In this document: positions 8,617 to 15,807 of the stretch, one piece after another | Layout of the letters: the number at the start of each line of letters is the position of its first letter | Numbering within the stretch: position 1 is the stretch's first letter | DNA from: Listeria valentina | GTDB taxonomy: Bacteria; Bacillota; Bacilli; Lactobacillales; Listeriaceae | NCBI RefSeq assembly: GCF_011800755.1 | Contig: NZ_JAATJW010000012.1 | Coordinates: forward strand, 1 to 53,187 | DNA length: 53,187 nt | Direction of reading: 5' to 3' | Translations under genes and position numbers: made by a program | The notes under the pieces: model-generated | Databases searched by the model: none | Seen by the model: only the letters and a program-made list of their open reading frames with translations | What the model was told of the DNA's origin: nothing

Positions 8617-8994
8617 ATGAGTTTTGGACAGGCCTTTGTGACTTTTTGGAGAAACTATTTTAATTTTAAAGGAAAAGCTACGCGAAGTGAGTTTTGGTAT
8701 ATAGCTTTGTGGATTGTGCTAGTGATGTTCACTTTATACGTTACTTTTCCGCTAGCGGCAACCATCTTTGAAATTATAACTTTTTTCCCGCTTCTTACCC
8801 AGTTTTTTAGAAGAGCTAGAGATGCGGGACTTAGTAAGAGTTTTATTGCGTTTTTCATTTTAACAGGTTTCTTGGTAGAAGTAGCAACATATATGCCGAA
8901 GTTTGAAGACTCGATTGTACTTGCAGTTGTTTTAGTCCTATATCTTATAGTTGTAATTTTTGTTGGCGTGAAGCCATCAAGAACAACCGAATAG
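8617..8994 (+). CDS. DUF805 family membrane protein
   Basis: A 125-residue protein of the DUF805 family, recognised by its N-terminal pattern FWRNYFNFKGKATRSEFWY and by about four hydrophobic helices. A short motif FRRARDAGLSKS lies in the cytoplasmic loop, where the family keeps its conserved R-x-D-x-G. The biochemical role of the family is not established. An AAAGGAAAATGAAG segment provides the ribosome binding site. It appears to be monocistronic, with no obvious terminator before the promoter of the guanidine riboswitch. Confidence 0.85.
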   Translation: MSFGQAFVTFWRNYFNFKGKATRSEFWYIALWIVLVMFTLYVTFPLAATIFEIITFFPLLTQFFRRARDAGLSKSFIAFFILTGFLVEVATYMPKFEDSIVLAVVLVLYLIVVIFVGVKPSRTTE

Positions 8995-9001
8995 ACTAAC
9001 A

Positions 9002-9029
9002 TTGCGTTTTTTTTATAATTGTGTATAAT
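9002..9029 (+). promoter_or_regulatory. Sigma-A promoter for the guanidine riboswitch and gdnCD
   Basis: TTGCGT at 9002-9007 and a perfect TATAAT at 9024-9029 are separated by 16 bases. The transcription start would be near 9036, about 20 bases before the riboswitch aptamer. Confidence 0.7.
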
Positions 9030-9052
9030 ATTACTTAATAACAAAATAACTT

Positions 9053-9187
9053 AAAGGTTTTCTAGGGTTCCGCAGCATTTTTGCTGGGCTGGTCCGAGAG
9101 AAAACTCATCGTTTTTTGGCGATGTCACGGAAGGATAAAAGCCTGGGAGAAACTGATTAATCTATCAGTTGTCTCCCAGGCTTTTTT
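9053..9187 (+). ncRNA. Guanidine-I (ykkC-type) riboswitch with expression platform
   Basis: The aptamer carries the conserved ykkC segments in order: CTAGGGTTCCG at about 9062, GGCTGGTCCGAGAG at about 9089, and TCACGGAAGGATAAAAGCC at about 9125. A terminator hairpin overlaps its 3' end: GCCTGGGAGA at 9141-9150 pairs with TCTCCCAGGC at 9172-9181, extended by AACTGAT/ATCAGTT inside, and ends in six Ts. The known mechanism of this class is that guanidinium stabilises the aptamer and prevents terminator formation. The genes that follow are guanidinium exporters, which fits. Confidence 0.95.
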
Positions 9188-9213
9188 ATATTCAAAAATT
9201 GGAGGTTTTTAAG

Positions 9214-9555
9214 GTGAATGCAAATTGGATTAAAGTTTTTATCGCAGTAATTTTCGAAGTTTTTTGGGTGATTGGGCTTAAACATGCAACAGGTACAGTG
9301 GAGTGGATAGGAACCATCATAGCAATCATTATTAGCTTCTCCCTCATGATTATGGCAGGGCGTAAATTACCAGTTGGAACAGTTTATGCCATTTTTGTCG
9401 GACTTGGAACAGCAGGAACCGTGTTTTCAGAAATTCTCTTTTTCGGAGAACCGTTTAAACTGGCTAAAGTACTACTTATTTTACTGCTTTTGGCTGGTGT
9501 GATCGGACTTAAACTCGTGACAAAAGATCAAACCACAAAGGAAGGTGAAGCATAA
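9214..9555 (+). CDS. gdnC: Guanidinium efflux SMR subunit GdnC (YkkC)
   Basis: A 113-residue small multidrug resistance protein with four transmembrane helices. It carries the essential membrane Glu of the family near the N-terminus ([16 protein letters not shown]) and the block [19 protein letters not shown], which closely parallels B. subtilis YkkC. With GdnD it forms a heterodimeric guanidinium/proton exchanger. The start is the GTG at 9214 preceded by GGAGG at 9201-9205; an open frame continues upstream into the riboswitch terminator but is not translated sensibly there. The stop codon overlaps the start of gdnD (TAATG). Confidence 0.92.
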   Translation: MNANWIKVFIAVIFEVFWVIGLKHATGTVEWIGTIIAIIISFSLMIMAGRKLPVGTVYAIFVGLGTAGTVFSEILFFGEPFKLAKVLLILLLLAGVIGLKLVTKDQTTKEGEA

Positions 9556-9869
9556 TGGCTTGGCTAGCGTTGATTATGGCAGGGATTTTTGAAATGTTCG
9601 GAGTGCTAATGATTAATAAATTACACAAAGATCAAAATCTGCGAGCTTTTTTGTTACTGGTTCTTGGATTTGGCCTTAGCTTTGTTTTCCTCGCTTACGC
9701 GATGAAAACAATCCCGATGGGAACAGCTTACGCCATTTGGACGGGAATAGGCGCCTCTGGGGGAGCTATTCTTGGCATGCTGTTTTATCATGAATCGAAA
9801 GATTGGAAGCGTCTCGTATTTATCGCAGTGGTTCTAAGCGCGGCTATCGGGCTTAAACTTGTATCCTAA
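9555..9869 (+). CDS. gdnD: Guanidinium efflux SMR subunit GdnD (YkkD)
   Basis: A 104-residue four-helix SMR protein, partner of the preceding gene. It has the membrane Glu (MAGIFEMFGVLMINK) and the segment IPMGTAYAIWTGIGASGG, matching B. subtilis YkkD. Pairs of SMR genes typically insert with opposite topologies and act as a heterodimer. Its ATG shares one base with the gdnC stop, so translation is coupled. Confidence 0.92.
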   Translation: MAWLALIMAGIFEMFGVLMINKLHKDQNLRAFLLLVLGFGLSFVFLAYAMKTIPMGTAYAIWTGIGASGGAILGMLFYHESKDWKRLVFIAVVLSAAIGLKLVS

Positions 9870-9898
9870 TAAAATCAAAACCCTAGCAAACGGGAGAT

Positions 9899-10110
9899 AT
9901 GCTTCTAACATTTGATTTGGCAAAACTGCAAGAAAAAGGCTGTGACGTCACGACTCCAGTTGGTGTAACGAATTCAGCGCAAAAAGAAATCCGCTTGAAA
10001 GCCGAAACGGACTTGCCTGTAGAATTTGCTTGAGAGAAAAGTAATTCACGATCTATGATGAAAGTAAGCAAGCCGAATTGGAAGTAACACAATTGGATAA
10101 ATATAAAACA
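9899..10110 (+). pseudogene. Decayed coding remnant of unknown origin
   Basis: Frame 1 from the ATG at 9899 reads 44 codons (starting MLLTFDLAKLQ and ending DLPVEFA) to a TGA at 10031. After a frame change the sequence again reads protein-like, with YDESKQAELEVTQLDKYK, before running into a terminator. The composition looks like former coding sequence broken by a stop and a frameshift. No ribosome binding site stands before the ATG and the family is not recognised. It may equally be chance. Confidence 0.35.
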
Positions 10111-10156
10111 GACCACCTCCGCACAGTTTTAGTGTGGCAAGGTTGGTCTGTTTTTT
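10106..10156 (+). terminator. Rho-independent terminator
   Basis: ACAGACCA at 10108-10115 pairs with TGGTCTGT at 10144-10151. An inner stem CCGCACA/GTGTGG and a run of six Ts complete the hairpin. It closes the region after gdnD and the decayed remnant, upstream of the ascorbate operon. Confidence 0.85.
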
Positions 10157-10157
10157 G

Positions 10158-10197
10158 TTGGCAAGCTTTCTTATTATAAAAATATAAAGCGCTTACT
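10158..10197 (+). promoter_or_regulatory. Probable promoter and cre site of the ascorbate operon
   Basis: A TTGGCA at 10158-10163 and AT-rich -10 candidates around 10182-10188 (ATATAA or TATAAA, spacing 18-19) lie just before AAAGCGCTTAC at 10186-10196. The latter matches the palindromic core of a cre site, though the outer TG is missing. Catabolite repression of an ascorbate PTS operon is expected. The exact -10 is uncertain. Confidence 0.45.
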
Positions 10198-10220
10198 TTT
10201 TAGGAAGAGGAGAGAAGAAA

Positions 10221-11285
10221 ATGAGTCAGATTAACGAAGTAACACGTGAAAATTGGATTTTATCAACCTTCCCAGAATGGGGAACTTGGTTAAACGAAGA
10301 AATTGAAGCGACACAAGTTGAAAAGGGTAGTTTTGCCATGTGGTGGCTGGGTTGCACAGGGATTTGGCTAAAGACACATGAAGATACGAACATTTTGTGT
10401 GACTTATGGTGCGGAACAGGGAAGCGCACGCACGGGAACGGCAAGATGAAAAACGGGCATCAAATGCAGCGAATGAGTGGTGTTCGGAATTTACAGCCGA
10501 ATTTGCGAACGCAGCCGTTTGTGATCGATCCATTTGCTATGCAAGGAGTTGACGCGCTTGTTGTAACCCATATCCATTCGGATCACTTGGATATTAATAC
10601 GGCAGCCGCGGTTCTTCAAAATAGTTCGGAAAGTGTTCCCTTCATCGGACCGAAAGAAGTCGTGGAAACTTGGATTGGCTGGGGAGTTCCGAAAGAAAGA
10701 TGCGTTGTTGTGAAACCTGGGGATGTGGTGCAGGTGAAATCTGTGAAGATTACGGCGCTTGAAGCCTTTGACCGGACGGCGCTTGTCACGGCTTCGGAAG
10801 GCGAAACATTGGCAGGCAAGCTGCCGCAGGATATGGATCAAATTGCGGTCAACTATTTGTTTGAAACATCTGGAGGCTCGCTTTACCACGCAGGGGATTC
10901 GCATTATGCCAACCAGTTTGCTCGCCATGGAAATGAACACAAAATCGACGTTTGCCTAGGGGCGTTTGGAGAGAATCCGCGTGGCATTACAGATAAAGTG
11001 ACCTCAATTGATATGTTGCGCATGGCGGAATCCCTTAATGCGAAAGTAGTTATCCCCGTTCACTATGACATTTGGTCCAATTTTGCAGCGGATCCAAAGG
11101 AAATTTTGACACTTTGGAAAATGAAAAAAGACCGCTTGCAATATCAATTTAAACCTTTTATCTGGCAAGTTGGCGGCAAGTTTACCTATCCAAATGACCA
11201 AGACCGGTTGGAATTCAATTTTGATCGCGGCTTTCACGATGTGTTTACCACGAATCCAGATCTTCCTTTTCCTTCGTTTTTATAA
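10221..11285 (+). CDS. ulaG: L-ascorbate-6-phosphate lactonase UlaG
   Basis: A 354-residue metallo-beta-lactamase-fold hydrolase. The metal site motif is [13 protein letters not shown] near residues 113-125, and further metal ligands are expected in [10 protein letters not shown] near 218-227 and [12 protein letters not shown] near 276-287. It opens the lactone of L-ascorbate 6-phosphate produced by the UlaABC PTS, giving 3-keto-L-gulonate 6-phosphate. Length and N-terminus ([19 protein letters not shown]) match the UlaG family. A strong ribosome binding site GGAAGAGGAGAG precedes the ATG. It is the first gene of the operon here, whereas in E. coli ulaG is divergent from ulaA. Confidence 0.95.
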   Translation: MSQINEVTRENWILSTFPEWGTWLNEEIEATQVEKGSFAMWWLGCTGIWLKTHEDTNILCDLWCGTGKRTHGNGKMKNGHQMQRMSGVRNLQPNLRTQPFVIDPFAMQGVDALVVTHIHSDHLDINTAAAVLQNSSESVPFIGPKEVVETWIGWGVPKERCVVVKPGDVVQVKSVKITALEAFDRTALVTASEGETLAGKLPQDMDQIAVNYLFETSGGSLYHAGDSHYANQFARHGNEHKIDVCLGAFGENPRGITDKVTSIDMLRMAESLNAKVVIPVHYDIWSNFAADPKEILTLWKMKKDRLQYQFKPFIWQVGGKFTYPNDQDRLEFNFDRGFHDVFTTNPDLPFPSFL

Positions 11286-11316
11286 AATCAGCAAGTAAAA
11301 AGGAGCAGAGACTAGA

Positions 11317-12741
11317 ATGAATATTTTATTAAGCTGTTTTGAATGGTTTGCTAATAATATTTTGCAGAAACCCGAGTTTTTCATCGGAATTATCGTTTTT
11401 ATCGGCTACTTACTACTTAAAAAGCCCATTTATGAATGCTTTGCTGGATTTGTAAAGGCAACCGTTGGCTACATGATTTTAAATGTTGGGGCGGCCGGGC
11501 TTGTATCCACTTTTAGACCCATCCTTGCAGGACTAAATGACAGATTTCACTTGGATGCCGCGGTTATCGATCCGTATTTTGGCTTGAACGCAGTCAATGC
11601 GGCGATGAAATCCATCGGTCTGACCACTTCATGGACGATGATTGCGCTACTTGTCGGATTTATCCTTAACATTTTGCTTGTGCTATTCCGCAAATTTACC
11701 AAAGTAAGGACGTTATTCATCACAGGGCACATCATGGTTCAACAAGCGGCTACAGTTACATGGATTGTGTTCTTTATTTTCCCAGAATTCCGCAATGTAA
11801 CGGGAGCCATCATGGTGGGCATCCTAACAGGACTTTACTGGGGCGTAACCTCCAATTTGACGGTTGGCCCTACCCAGCGCTTAACGGGAAATGCAGGGTT
11901 TGCTATTGGACACCAACAAATGATCGCTGTCTGGTTAACCGATAAGGTAGCGGGAAAACTCGGCGACAAAGATAAAAATCTCGATAATATCAAATTGCCA
12001 AAATGGCTCTCGATTTTTCACGACAATATTGTGGCAACCGGAACGCTAATGTTACTTTTCTTCGGGACGATCATGGTTATTCTTGGCGAAGATTATATGC
12101 GCAGTATCAATCCTGAATTCACGGCAACAACTTCATTCCCAATGTATATTTTGCAGCAATCGCTGATGTTCGCTGTTTATCTCGCGATCCTGATGCAAGG
12201 GGTTCGGATGTTTGTTGCGGAACTCACAAACAGTTTCCAAGGGATTTCTAATCGGATCTTACCGGGAGCGCTTCCGGCGGTGGATTGCGCGGCGACTTAC
12301 AATTTTGCCCCGCCAAATGCGATTTTATTTGGTTTTATTGCTGGCGCTATCGGGCAATTTATCACGATTCTTGGCTTGATCGTTTTCAAATCACCAGTGC
12401 TCATTATTACTGGCTTCGTGCCCGTGTTTTTCGATAATGCGACGATTGCCATTTACGCCAATAAGCGTGGTGGAACTCGTGCGGCGCTGATTTGTTCATT
12501 TGTTTCGGGCGTTCTCCAAGTAGCGATTAGCGCCTTTGCTGTCATGTTCGTTGGGCTTTATAAGTTCGGCGGCTGGCACGGAAACATCGACTTTGAACTT
12601 TACTGGCCATGGGCAGCAGTAATTATGGATAAACTGGGTGTTATCGGTTATGCGATTCTGGTCATTTTGTTTTTATTGGTGCCGATTTTGCAATACAAAC
12701 GCGCGAAAAGCAAAGAAGCTTACGAACAAGGACTTGAATAA
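11317..12741 (+). CDS. ulaA: PTS ascorbate-specific transporter subunit IIC (UlaA)
   Basis: A 474-residue membrane protein with about eleven hydrophobic segments, the vitamin C permease of the UlaABC PTS. Family stretches include IGYLLLKKPIYECFAGFVKA near residues 29-48, VGPTQRLTGNAGFAIGHQQM near 183-202 and the SNRILPGALPAVDCAATYNF region near 311-330. It moves L-ascorbate inward with phosphorylation by UlaB. Start at 11317 after AAGGAGCAGAG; 20 bases separate it from ulaB. Confidence 0.95.
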   Translation: MNILLSCFEWFANNILQKPEFFIGIIVFIGYLLLKKPIYECFAGFVKATVGYMILNVGAAGLVSTFRPILAGLNDRFHLDAAVIDPYFGLNAVNAAMKSIGLTTSWTMIALLVGFILNILLVLFRKFTKVRTLFITGHIMVQQAATVTWIVFFIFPEFRNVTGAIMVGILTGLYWGVTSNLTVGPTQRLTGNAGFAIGHQQMIAVWLTDKVAGKLGDKDKNLDNIKLPKWLSIFHDNIVATGTLMLLFFGTIMVILGEDYMRSINPEFTATTSFPMYILQQSLMFAVYLAILMQGVRMFVAELTNSFQGISNRILPGALPAVDCAATYNFAPPNAILFGFIAGAIGQFITILGLIVFKSPVLIITGFVPVFFDNATIAIYANKRGGTRAALICSFVSGVLQVAISAFAVMFVGLYKFGGWHGNIDFELYWPWAAVIMDKLGVIGYAILVILFLLVPILQYKRAKSKEAYEQGLE

Positions 12742-12761
12742 AATTAGAGGAGGAATTCAAG

Positions 12762-13043
12762 ATGTTAAAAGTATTAGCGGCATGCGGGAATGGAATGGGA
12801 TCGAGCATGGTCATTAAAATGAAAATTGAAAAGGCACTTCGAGAAATGAATGTGGCAGACTTTACAGTGGATTACTGCAGTGTCGGCGAAGCGAAATCAC
12901 AAGCGGCAAGTTATGACATCGTTGTCGCATCCAAACATTTGATTCATGAACTGGATGGACGCACAAACGGGAAATTGCTTGGGCTAGAAAACTTGATGGA
13001 TGACACGGAAATCAAATCAAAACTAGCAGAAAGTCTTGCATAG
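12762..13043 (+). CDS. ulaB: PTS ascorbate-specific transporter subunit IIB (UlaB)
   Basis: A 93-residue phosphocarrier with the P-loop LAACGNGMGSSM, in which Cys8 is the phosphorylated residue. It resembles lactose/ascorbate-type IIB domains. A strong AGGAGG site precedes the ATG. It sits between the IIC and IIA genes in the standard ula order. Confidence 0.94.
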   Translation: MLKVLAACGNGMGSSMVIKMKIEKALREMNVADFTVDYCSVGEAKSQAASYDIVVASKHLIHELDGRTNGKLLGLENLMDDTEIKSKLAESLA

Positions 13044-13054
13044 GAGGGATTCAG

Positions 13055-13537
13055 ATGAGTTCGGTTTCCTTAAAACAATCGCTTGTCGATAACCATTCGA
13101 TCCGACTTAACGAAACAGCCGCGACTTGGCAGGAAGGCGTTTTGAAGGCTGTGGCACCGCTTGTCGAAAGCGGTGCCGTTGAACCGAGATACGGCGAGGC
13201 GATCATCCGTTCAACAGAAAAATTTGGTCCTTATTACGTTTTAATGGAAGGAATGGCGATGCCGCATGCAAGGCCCGAGGACGGCGTTTGTCGTGATGCT
13301 TTTAGCTTGATTACCCTCGAAAAGCCCGTGTCATTCTCAGATGGGAAACGAGTGGAAGTACTTTTGGCGCTCGCCGCAACTTCAAGCGATATTCATACAG
13401 GCATTGCGATTCCGCAGATTGTAGCGCTGTTCGAAATAGAGGGGATTATTGAAAAATTACAAGCGGCAAGAAACGCGGAGGATGTCTTACACCTAATTGA
13501 CGGGGCGGATGTTTCCAAGTATTTAAGTAAGGAGTGA
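13055..13537 (+). CDS. ulaC: PTS ascorbate-specific transporter subunit IIA (UlaC)
   Basis: A 160-residue IIA domain of the mannitol/fructose (PTS_EIIA_2) type. The active-site histidine is His71 in GMAMPHARPEDG. It passes phosphate from HPr to UlaB. AGGAGGG lies before the ATG. Its stop is 5 bases before the ulaD start. Confidence 0.94.
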   Translation: MSSVSLKQSLVDNHSIRLNETAATWQEGVLKAVAPLVESGAVEPRYGEAIIRSTEKFGPYYVLMEGMAMPHARPEDGVCRDAFSLITLEKPVSFSDGKRVEVLLALAATSSDIHTGIAIPQIVALFEIEGIIEKLQAARNAEDVLHLIDGADVSKYLSKE

Positions 13538-13542
13538 AGAAG

Positions 13543-14190
13543 ATGGCAATTCCAAATTTACAAGTGGCACTCGATCAATCGAGTTTAAGTGAAGCGCTCA
13601 AAACGGTAAGAAAAGTGGGCGAGGAAGTTGATATCATTGAAGCCGGAACAATTCTATGTTTGGCGGAAGGAATGCAAGCGGTGAAATGCTTGCGGGCACT
13701 TTATCCAGATAAGATTGTCGTTGCGGATACGAAATGTGCCGATGCAGGTGGAACGGTTGCAGGCAACGCAAGCGATGCGGGGGCGGACTGGATGACCGTG
13801 ATTTGTTCAGCGACAATCCCGACGATGAAAAAAGCGGCCGAGCAAGTATCCGAACTACAAGTGGAACTTTATGGGAATTGGACTTACGAAGATGCGGAAC
13901 AGTGGCTTGAAGCTGGGATTTCGCAGGCTGTGTACCATCAAAGTCGGGATGCGCTTTTGGCTGGGGAAACTTGGGGCGAGAAAGATTTGACACGCGTTAA
14001 AAAGCTAGTCGAAATGGGCTTCCGGGTTTCTGTTACAGGTGGTCTTGAGAAGGCAACGCTGCAATTATTTGCTGGTGTAGATGTGTTTACATTCATTGCT
14101 GGGCGTTCGATCACGGAAAGTGCGGATCCAAAAGCGGCTGCCCGTGAAATGAAAGAGGAAATGCGGCGGATTTTTGGTGGCACAAAATGA
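13543..14190 (+). CDS. ulaD: 3-keto-L-gulonate-6-phosphate decarboxylase UlaD
   Basis: A 215-residue TIM-barrel of the orotidine-5'-phosphate decarboxylase superfamily. The active-site motif D-x-K-x-x-D appears as VVADTKCADAGG, and EAGTILCLAEGM and VSVTGGLEKATL form other conserved loops. It converts 3-keto-L-gulonate 6-phosphate to L-xylulose 5-phosphate. The ATG at 13543 follows AAGGAGTGAAGAAG. It overlaps ulaE by 4 bases (ATGA). Confidence 0.93.
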   Translation: MAIPNLQVALDQSSLSEALKTVRKVGEEVDIIEAGTILCLAEGMQAVKCLRALYPDKIVVADTKCADAGGTVAGNASDAGADWMTVICSATIPTMKKAAEQVSELQVELYGNWTYEDAEQWLEAGISQAVYHQSRDALLAGETWGEKDLTRVKKLVEMGFRVSVTGGLEKATLQLFAGVDVFTFIAGRSITESADPKAAAREMKEEMRRIFGGTK

Positions 14191-15074
14191 AACAGCCGAC
14201 TTTTGGGATTTATGAAAAGGCCTTGCCGAAGCACTTTTCATGGCAAGATAAATTTGCTTTAGCGAAAGAACTCGGATTCGAATTTATGGAGCTTTCGATT
14301 GATGAATCTGATGAGCGGCTTGCGCGGTTAGATTGGTCACGGAAGGAACGTGAAGAATTTCGGCAATTCAGTGTTGAATCAGGCATCCGAGTCCCTTCAA
14401 TTTGTTTAAGCGGACACAGACGTTTCCCGCTAGGTTCAAACAAGCAGGAAGCTCGTGAAGCGGGGCTTGTCATGATGAAAAAAGCTATTGATCTCGCGGC
14501 GGATCTTGGCGTGCGTGTGATTCAACTGGCGGGATATGATGTGTACTATGAGGAGAAAAGTATCTTAACGCGTGCGTATTTCATTGAAAATTTGCGTTTG
14601 GCACTTGACTGGGCTGCCGAGAAACAAGTGGTGCTCGCGATTGAAATCATGGATGATCCGTTTATCAATTCGATTACCAAATATTTGCGGATAAAAGCTG
14701 AACTGGGATCTTCTCCGTGGCTCAAAGTCTATCCAGATATTGGGAATCTATCGGCTTGGCCGGAAAATGATGTTGGCTTTGAACTGGCGGAAGGAATGGC
14801 CGAAACGGTAGCGATTCATTTGAAAGATACACTTCAAGTGGATGGATTATTTCCCGGGAAATTTAAAGAGGTTCCGTTTGGTACGGGCTGTGTGGATTTT
14901 GTTGGGGCGTTTAAGTCGCTTCAAATGCTGCATTATGCGGGGCCATTTTTGATTGAAATGTGGAGTGAATCAAGTCCTGATTATTATGAGGAATTGGTTG
15001 CGGCAAAGCGTTTCATTGAAGAAAAGTGGAAGGAGGCAACGGCAACATGGATGAAAAGCGAATCGCTGAACTAA
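14187..15074 (+). CDS. ulaE: L-xylulose-5-phosphate 3-epimerase UlaE
   Basis: A 295-residue AP-endonuclease-family 2 TIM barrel. Conserved pieces are GIYEKALPKHFSWQDK at the N-terminus, SICLSGHRRFPLGS near residue 72, and metal-binding carboxylates in VLAIEIMDDPF and FLIEMWSES. It converts L-xylulose 5-phosphate to L-ribulose 5-phosphate. The start overlaps ulaD; the 3' end overlaps the start of ulaF by 28 bases. Confidence 0.93.
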   Translation: MKQPTFGIYEKALPKHFSWQDKFALAKELGFEFMELSIDESDERLARLDWSRKEREEFRQFSVESGIRVPSICLSGHRRFPLGSNKQEAREAGLVMMKKAIDLAADLGVRVIQLAGYDVYYEEKSILTRAYFIENLRLALDWAAEKQVVLAIEIMDDPFINSITKYLRIKAELGSSPWLKVYPDIGNLSAWPENDVGFELAEGMAETVAIHLKDTLQVDGLFPGKFKEVPFGTGCVDFVGAFKSLQMLHYAGPFLIEMWSESSPDYYEELVAAKRFIEEKWKEATATWMKSESLN

Positions 15075-15748
15075 AACAAGCGGTTTATGAGGCTAATATG
15101 GCACTTCCTGAAGCAGGGCTTGTTAAATTGACTTGGGGAAATGTTAGCACGATCGACCGCGATGAAGGTGTGATTGTGATTAAGCCGAGTGGGGTTCCTT
15201 ATGCGGAGATGGCGCCTAGTCAAATGGTGGTGACGGATCTCGAAGGGAAGCCGTTTTCTGGGCAGCTCAAGCCTTCATCTGATTTGGCTACGCATGTGAT
15301 TTTGTATCAGAACTTTGAAGGGATTGGCGCGGTGGTGCACACGCATTCGAAATGGGCGGCAAGTTTTGCTCAGGCGGGAAGGTCGGTTCCAGCTTATGGG
15401 ACGACACATGCAGATGCTTTTTATGGCGAGGTGCCGTGCACACGGCAGCTGACGGAAGCGGAAATTACGCGTGACTATGAAGGTGAAACGGGGAACGTTA
15501 TCGTGGAGACTTTCCGGGGGAACCAAGTGGATGTGGCCGCCGTTCCTGGCGTCGTGGTTCGCGGACATGGCCCGTTTTCTTGGGGAGAAGATCTTAAAAA
15601 AGCAGTTGAAAATAGTATTATTTTGGATGAGGTTGCGCATATGGCGCTTTTGACGGAGCTGCTCGGTGGGAAGGAAACGATACCGGACTATTTGCTTGAT
15701 AAGCACTATTACCGCAAGCACGGCGCTAACGCTTATTATGGGCAGTGA
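15047..15748 (+). CDS. ulaF: L-ribulose-5-phosphate 4-epimerase UlaF
   Basis: A 233-residue class II aldolase-fold epimerase. It shows LTWGNVSTIDRDEG and IKPSGVPYAEM for substrate binding, and zinc ligands in VVHTHSKWA together with a later His in VVRGHGPFSWG. It yields D-xylulose 5-phosphate for the pentose phosphate pathway. The ATG at 15047 is preceded by AAGGAGG at 15029-15035 and lies inside the end of ulaE. An open frame begins slightly upstream but lacks a suitable site. An araD-type gene would look alike, but context points to ulaF. Confidence 0.92.
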   Translation: MDEKRIAELKQAVYEANMALPEAGLVKLTWGNVSTIDRDEGVIVIKPSGVPYAEMAPSQMVVTDLEGKPFSGQLKPSSDLATHVILYQNFEGIGAVVHTHSKWAASFAQAGRSVPAYGTTHADAFYGEVPCTRQLTEAEITRDYEGETGNVIVETFRGNQVDVAAVPGVVVRGHGPFSWGEDLKKAVENSIILDEVAHMALLTELLGGKETIPDYLLDKHYYRKHGANAYYGQ

Positions 15749-15807
15749 GACGGTTTTCAAATGAAAGAAATTCTGATAAGCTCGAAATAAAAGAGGTGCG
15801 GAATAAG

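Noticed and set aside
10491-10940. 149-codon antisense frame in ulaG
   Set aside because: No start context, and the metallo-hydrolase motifs of ulaG are clear on the plus strand.
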